From contig JAEWKH010000066.1 in assembly GCA_023386155.1 (NCBI GenBank), positions 62,001-126,000 on the forward strand: a DNA stretch of 64,000 nt, given 5' to 3'. The DNA comes from Pseudomonadota bacterium (GTDB taxonomy: Bacteria > Pseudomonadota > Alphaproteobacteria > Rhizobiales > Beijerinckiaceae). Shown here piece by piece: positions 60,235 to 64,000 of the stretch; the first letter of the stretch is position 1, and the number at the start of each line of letters is the position of its first letter. The notes below the pieces were generated by a model. The model did no database searches, was not told where the DNA came from, and saw only the letters and a list, made by a program, of their open reading frames with translations. The position numbers and the translations under genes were made by a program.

Positions 60235-62130
60235 CTAAACGTTCGCGAGAGTTTTGTTTTGTCTCGAGTACTTAGGGCCGACTAAATATTCGCTGTCTTC
60301 AAGCTCTGGCGCCAACATAGAAGTCGTGAAAATTATTTGATGAGGAAATTTCGCCCTCTTTGATTCCTCGATGACCAATCTTTGATAATTGTGGCTGCGG
60401 GCTGGTTCCATTCCCTTATCTTCAATGTTGTCCATCAAAAGAAATTTGGGATGCCAGAACTCCGCATCGTAGCAGGCTGCTATCAAGAGGGAGAGGATCG
60501 CTGTGTTTTTTAGGATGACGTTGCTACTCTCCGCGAAATTCATCTTCCCATCGACAAGCATCGCATCATCGCCGAAATTTACAGAGAATGTTGATGGGCG
60601 CTCAAAAACGTCCTCTCGGCTCAAATCCTTCGTTAACAAGCGCCTGCCGATAATACTTACGGATCCCATCGCTTTGTTAGTGCGCGCCATCGAGGCCTCC
60701 TCCAGACGCTTCAGGCGCGCCTCGAGCCTCTCAATTTCATCGTTTAATGTCGCGCGAGACCGTGAGAGTTCGTCAAGCTTCTCGATAGCAGCCCTCAGCT
60801 CCTCCAAGTAAGCCGCCTCGCGCTCCAATCCGCCCAGACGCTTGTACCGTTCCGCAAGGAAGCTCTCGCGTGGCGAATTGCTAATATCATATCGGCTGGA
60901 GAACTCTGTAATTGCTGATGCGTACTCACGTCGGAGTCCGCGAATGTCGCTTTGAAGATCTTCGAACTCCGCGGCCTTCGATTTGAGAAGCTGTCGTGAC
61001 TCCCGAATTTGCAACTCGTTATCTATCTTGATCTCAAAGTATTTCGACTTCGCCGCTTCTTCATCGATCACCTCATGACAAACCACGCAGTGCTTGGCAT
61101 CGACATCCGAGAGAGGTTTCAGGCAAGCAGGGCAATATTGAAATTCGATACTTCCCAGCTTCTCAGATAGCTCGTCGGCAGCATTCAATGATTCGAGCTG
61201 TCTTTCCAAATGATCGATGAACCCCTCAATCTCAGCCCGCTCATCGGTGAGATCCGTCGCGAGCTGCTCCTTTTCCTGCATGACATTGGCCAACTTTCGT
61301 ACTCGGGCCTGCATCGAGCGGCGCTCAGAGATGAACTTTTGGGTCTGTTCTTCTCCTACGTAGGCATCAATATCTGAAACCTCAGCGATGATTGCATTTT
61401 TCTGCTGCGCAAGGCTAGACATTCGTACGTCGAGGGCTGCAACGGACGTCAAGCCGTCTGCCGATGGCAGCGCCATCAATGCGGCGTTGTATAGCTTATC
61501 CGTATCAGTATATTTTGATTTCAGCTCACGTAACCTGATTAGGCCTTCATATAGCTCATAGCCATTCACGCCAATCAATAGCTGGCCAACCGCCTCGCGA
61601 ATATCCCTCGTATCAAACCCCTCAAATCGGAACAGCTTTCCGGCCGGGGTCTGCTGATCTGCGTAAAGCAGGCGCAAAATCTGATGCATTGTGATATTAG
61701 AATTGGCGACGTTCGGCGCCTCAGGAATACCCGCCGCGCGAAACAGAACCTGGGTAAATGAGAGATCCCTCCCACCTTGAGGACGCCGTATTGGCACCAT
61801 CTGCCAATGATCGATGCCTTTGTTCTGCGACTCCTCTAGGTTGCCGTAGTAAACGAATATTGGCTCCTGTTTTGTGCCGACATTACGATGAACAGTCAGA
61901 GTGGCTTGATTGGTCTCAATCTCAAGACGGACTGCCGTGCATTTCTTAGCCGCATCCTTCCATCTGTCGAACTCTCCGCCTAAGCCGAAGAATACAAAAT
62001 CTGATATGGTCGATTTTCCCGAGCTATTCTCACCGCGAATGATATTCACACCGCGATGAAAACGCTCGTCGTATGCGATCTCACGACCTCGCGTCACTTG
62101 AACCCGCTTTAGCGCAAAAAAGGTAACCAC
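60235..62130 (-). CDS. lmuB: SMC/Rad50-like ATPase (LmuB-type, Lamassu/ABC-three-component)
   Basis: The 631-residue protein has Walker A RGENSSGKSTISDF, a long coiled coil with a central zinc hook (FQYCPACLKPL and KHCVVCHEV, two C-x2-C pairs), and a C-terminal Walker B LLMDNIEDKGMEPARS. This is the LmuB/SMC-like subunit of Lamassu, called ABC-3C in comparative work, which senses foreign DNA structures. It begins with GTG 3 bases after the middle gene. The ATPase is thought to free the effector subunit on binding DNA ends; that is family knowledge. Confidence 0.88.
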   Translation of the reverse strand: MVTFFALKRVQVTRGREIAYDERFHRGVNIIRGENSSGKSTISDFVFFGLGGEFDRWKDAAKKCTAVRLEIETNQATLTVHRNVGTKQEPIFVYYGNLEESQNKGIDHWQMVPIRRPQGGRDLSFTQVLFRAAGIPEAPNVANSNITMHQILRLLYADQQTPAGKLFRFEGFDTRDIREAVGQLLIGVNGYELYEGLIRLRELKSKYTDTDKLYNAALMALPSADGLTSVAALDVRMSSLAQQKNAIIAEVSDIDAYVGEEQTQKFISERRSMQARVRKLANVMQEKEQLATDLTDERAEIEGFIDHLERQLESLNAADELSEKLGSIEFQYCPACLKPLSDVDAKHCVVCHEVIDEEAAKSKYFEIKIDNELQIRESRQLLKSKAAEFEDLQSDIRGLRREYASAITEFSSRYDISNSPRESFLAERYKRLGGLEREAAYLEELRAAIEKLDELSRSRATLNDEIERLEARLKRLEEASMARTNKAMGSVSIIGRRLLTKDLSREDVFERPSTFSVNFGDDAMLVDGKMNFAESSNVILKNTAILSLLIAACYDAEFWHPKFLLMDNIEDKGMEPARSHNYQRLVIEESKRAKFPHQIIFTTSMLAPELEDSEYLVGPKYSRQNKTLANV

Positions 62131-62133
62131 TTG

Positions 62134-62640
62134 TTACGTCCCCATTCTTCTCAATCCGGTGACCGAACGCAGGCCGCCCTTCCCGTTGCCAATTGTGTTG
62201 AATGCGGTTGTAAGAAATTCCAAGACTGGCCCCTCCCCGGGCAAAATTAGTTGGGAGCCAAGCTCAGACACGATCCGTTGACCCTCAAGGCTCAGCTGAT
62301 ATTGATCCCTATCGACAAGAGCAATTTTGAATAACCCTTTGCCGACGAGGTTGTGCAATGCCTGAACTTGTATGCCACCCATCCTGCTGTAGAGAATTGG
62401 CGGGGATGGGTATTTCAGAAAACAATCGTTAGGCTTTGGGACTTTCAACTCATTGAATGCACGTCGAACGTCCGCGCTCATATGGGTCTGATGTAAAAGG
62501 CTTGGATTTGCGAGGTAAAAGTCGGATACAAAGAGTCGATCTCGATCCGGTGCTTCCATTGACCAGCGACTAAGTATTGCTAAGTACCGCCTAGCAGTGT
62601 CAAAAACATCAAGCTGCGAATACCAAAGACGATAGCTCAT
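62134..62640 (-). CDS. lmuC: Lamassu/ABC-three-component middle protein (LmuC-like)
   Basis: The 168-residue protein between the effector and SMC genes is the expected size of the middle component of ABC-three-component systems. Winged-helix-like segments (GGIQVQALHNLVGKGLFKIA, YQLSLEGQRIVSEL) fill residues 85-140. Its ATG overlaps the effector stop (ATGA) and only 3 bases separate it from the SMC gene. LmuC joins the effector to the SMC dimer. The assignment relies on position and size more than on sequence likeness. Confidence 0.75.
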   Translation of the reverse strand: MSYRLWYSQLDVFDTARRYLAILSRWSMEAPDRDRLFVSDFYLANPSLLHQTHMSADVRRAFNELKVPKPNDCFLKYPSPPILYSRMGGIQVQALHNLVGKGLFKIALVDRDQYQLSLEGQRIVSELGSQLILPGEGPVLEFLTTAFNTIGNGKGGLRSVTGLRRMGT

Positions 62641-63836
62641 GGCTTATCCCAACGCACGTGGCACCGCTCTGTCAGAAAATACAGTGCGTTCATGATTGTC
62701 TTCGCGGTCGCTTTTTGGGCAGAATATTTCTGCGATAGTGGTTCGACGATATGGGTCTGGATCGCGAGGGAGACAGCTGCATCATCGGCACCATTGCAAA
62801 TGAGCGGGTGGTATATCAGCGCTTGAAAGCGCTGTTCGATATCCGCAAGAAGGCTGTTGTAGTGCCCATTCGGACCAGATTTAAGGCCCGTTTGAATGAA
62901 ACTACGAGCAAACCTGTTTTGCGACTCGTTCGCGAACGGATATTCGTGTTCGCGTCCAGCAGCTACCATCTTTGTCAGCAGGTCTCGTCGATCTCCAGCA
63001 CTTTCGACTCCAAGATCGTCCTCATCAAAAAGCCCCGCCTCCTCGTCTGCCCCAAAAGACTGCGGAGGCAATAGGTTTTTGAGACGACGTTTGATGCTGA
63101 GATAAACTACGCTGCTTCGATCCGTAGGTTTACATATGGTGATGTGGTCAGCATCAATTCCGATTGGCATTACAGCGTTTACGCCTGGGTCGGCACTTGA
63201 TGGATCGACGACCAGCGCAACTTTCGCCGTCTTGTGCATTTCGTGGTAGACAGTGACCGCGATTGCCCCCCGCTGGCAGTGCGTTCTGAAGCTTGCGTTT
63301 AATTCATCTAGCTCTGAGCTATCTTTTATTAGCTTCGTGACGTGATGTGACGCGAAGCAGCCAGAAAACATTTTCAGTAGATCGGCTAAGCTCGATCCGC
63401 TGTGAGGTGTCGCCAGAAAAAAGATCCCCGCACAGCTATCGGCTACTCTATTCCAATTCTCATCTGGCGACTCCTTCGCCGTTCTGAGAATTTGCTTCAC
63501 TAGAAGCCCACCAAGGCTGTGGCATATGAAGACAAGGGGCTTAGTCCCCAACTCATAGGCGGCCATTGTTTCGAGAACGTTCTTCGCTCGGTCGTAGAGA
63601 TTCATTTCTTTCTTCGCCCATTTGGCGAAGATGCTGGCTGGATACCCAAGCGTGTAAAAATTAAGGTGAGGCAGATCAACGGCCAACCATTTAGGCCAGT
63701 AGGGTCCTTCGGGCTCCGACGTCTTATCCGAAGACCACGTGGTCAAGGGGTCCCCTGTCAAACCATGTACGAAGATCACATCCGCGCAGCCGCAATTAGC
63801 TGCAATGGTGGCAAAAAGGGTTGACGGCGTCGACAA
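62637..63836 (-). CDS. lmuA: Alpha/beta hydrolase (lipase-like) effector with C-terminal Lamassu domain (LmuA-like)
   Basis: The 399-residue protein has an alpha/beta hydrolase N-terminal part: VIFVHGLTGDPLTTWSS, with the nucleophile elbow in VFICHSLGGLLVKQ (Ser107, Gly replaced by Cys in the first position), and the strand FLATPHSGSS. Residues from about 270 (VESAGDRRDLLTKM to the end) form a helical domain like the C-terminal part of ABC-three-component effectors. Lipase-like LmuA variants are known and may attack membranes. The frame begins with TTG and has a weak ribosome site, so the start is uncertain. Confidence 0.82.
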   Translation of the reverse strand: MSTPSTLFATIAANCGCADVIFVHGLTGDPLTTWSSDKTSEPEGPYWPKWLAVDLPHLNFYTLGYPASIFAKWAKKEMNLYDRAKNVLETMAAYELGTKPLVFICHSLGGLLVKQILRTAKESPDENWNRVADSCAGIFFLATPHSGSSLADLLKMFSGCFASHHVTKLIKDSSELDELNASFRTHCQRGAIAVTVYHEMHKTAKVALVVDPSSADPGVNAVMPIGIDADHITICKPTDRSSVVYLSIKRRLKNLLPPQSFGADEEAGLFDEDDLGVESAGDRRDLLTKMVAAGREHEYPFANESQNRFARSFIQTGLKSGPNGHYNSLLADIEQRFQALIYHPLICNGADDAAVSLAIQTHIVEPLSQKYSAQKATAKTIMNALYFLTERCHVRWDKP

Positions 63837-64000
63837 GGATGGCTCGTTCTATCGGGACAGGAACACAACCCTAGATGATTAACACCTGATTTCAAGCTGG
63901 TCTCACCCGGACAATTAACTCCTCAACAGCCTAGGTATACTTACGATGGTCGAGAACGGCTAAGCTATCACTGTTGTCATCGCTAGCGGGTTTCTCCCAG

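Noticed and set aside
1..64000. tRNA, rRNA genes and CRISPR arrays
   Set aside because: No cloverleaf-like stretch, rRNA sequence or regularly spaced direct repeats were noticed on either strand.

Overview
The window looks like a chromosome or large replicon of an alphaproteobacterium of the order Hyphomicrobiales (Rhizobiales), perhaps a Microvirga/Methylobacteriaceae relative. This rests on the GC-rich backbone, a DUF1244 gene, a LivM-LivG fusion, a GapR (DUF2312) fragment and palindromic intergenic repeats; the genus is an inference. No tRNA, rRNA or CRISPR array was seen.

Region 1 (1-14.8 kb) is GC-rich backbone. A partial EamA transporter, an N-formylglutamate amidohydrolase and a DUF1244 protein are followed by a catabolic locus. 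That locus has an HpcH/HpaI aldolase divergent from a GntR regulator, which leads a 2-hydroxyacid dehydrogenase, a cyclase-family hydrolase and a RidA protein. Converging on it is a six-gene operon: ABC-importer binding protein, LivH, LivM-LivG fusion, LivF, an SDR and a BKACE enzyme. A divergent SDR and Gfo/Idh/MocA pair shares the importer promoter region. A near-identical palindromic motif in front of the GntR gene and in the importer promoter suggests one regulon. The substrate is unknown.

Region 2 (14.9-26 kb) is mobile DNA. A Tn554-like element carries three consecutive tyrosine recombinases, a small coiled-coil protein and a RecD2-type helicase. It lies next to a truncated gapR start and has imperfect inverted ends. 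An IS3 orfA remnant, an intact PRPP synthetase gene and a complete IS481-family element follow.

Region 3 (26.5-48 kb) has lower GC and looks like an undescribed small-molecule biosynthetic cluster. Aminodeoxychorismate synthase (PabAB fusion) and a PabC-like lyase would supply p-aminobenzoate. An AurF-like diiron oxygenase and a PobA-like flavin hydroxylase could oxidise it. An AMP-forming acid ligase, an aminoacyl-tRNA-synthetase-like amino acid:[carrier protein] ligase and a carrier-condensation didomain protein could join it to an amino acid. CysD, CysNC, a sulfotransferase and CysQ form a sulfation module, and an ABC-2 exporter is present. At the end are a 24-codon ORF coupled to a diaminopropionate ammonia-lyase-like enzyme and an unrecognised 452-residue protein.

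Region 4 (48.2-63.8 kb) is mainly a defence island. It holds two small envelope proteins, an XRE regulator with a palindrome, a PlsY acyltransferase resembling cyanobacterial ones, and a three-gene Pycsar-like operon (class III cyclase, E2-like cysteine-rich protein, cNMP-binding TIR effector). Then come an XRE/ImmA pair, an AbiH protein, a PIN-domain protein and a Lamassu/ABC-three-component operon with a lipase-like effector followed by a transglutaminase-like gene. The most interesting items are the sulfated-PABA cluster and the Pycsar operon with an embedded E2-like gene.
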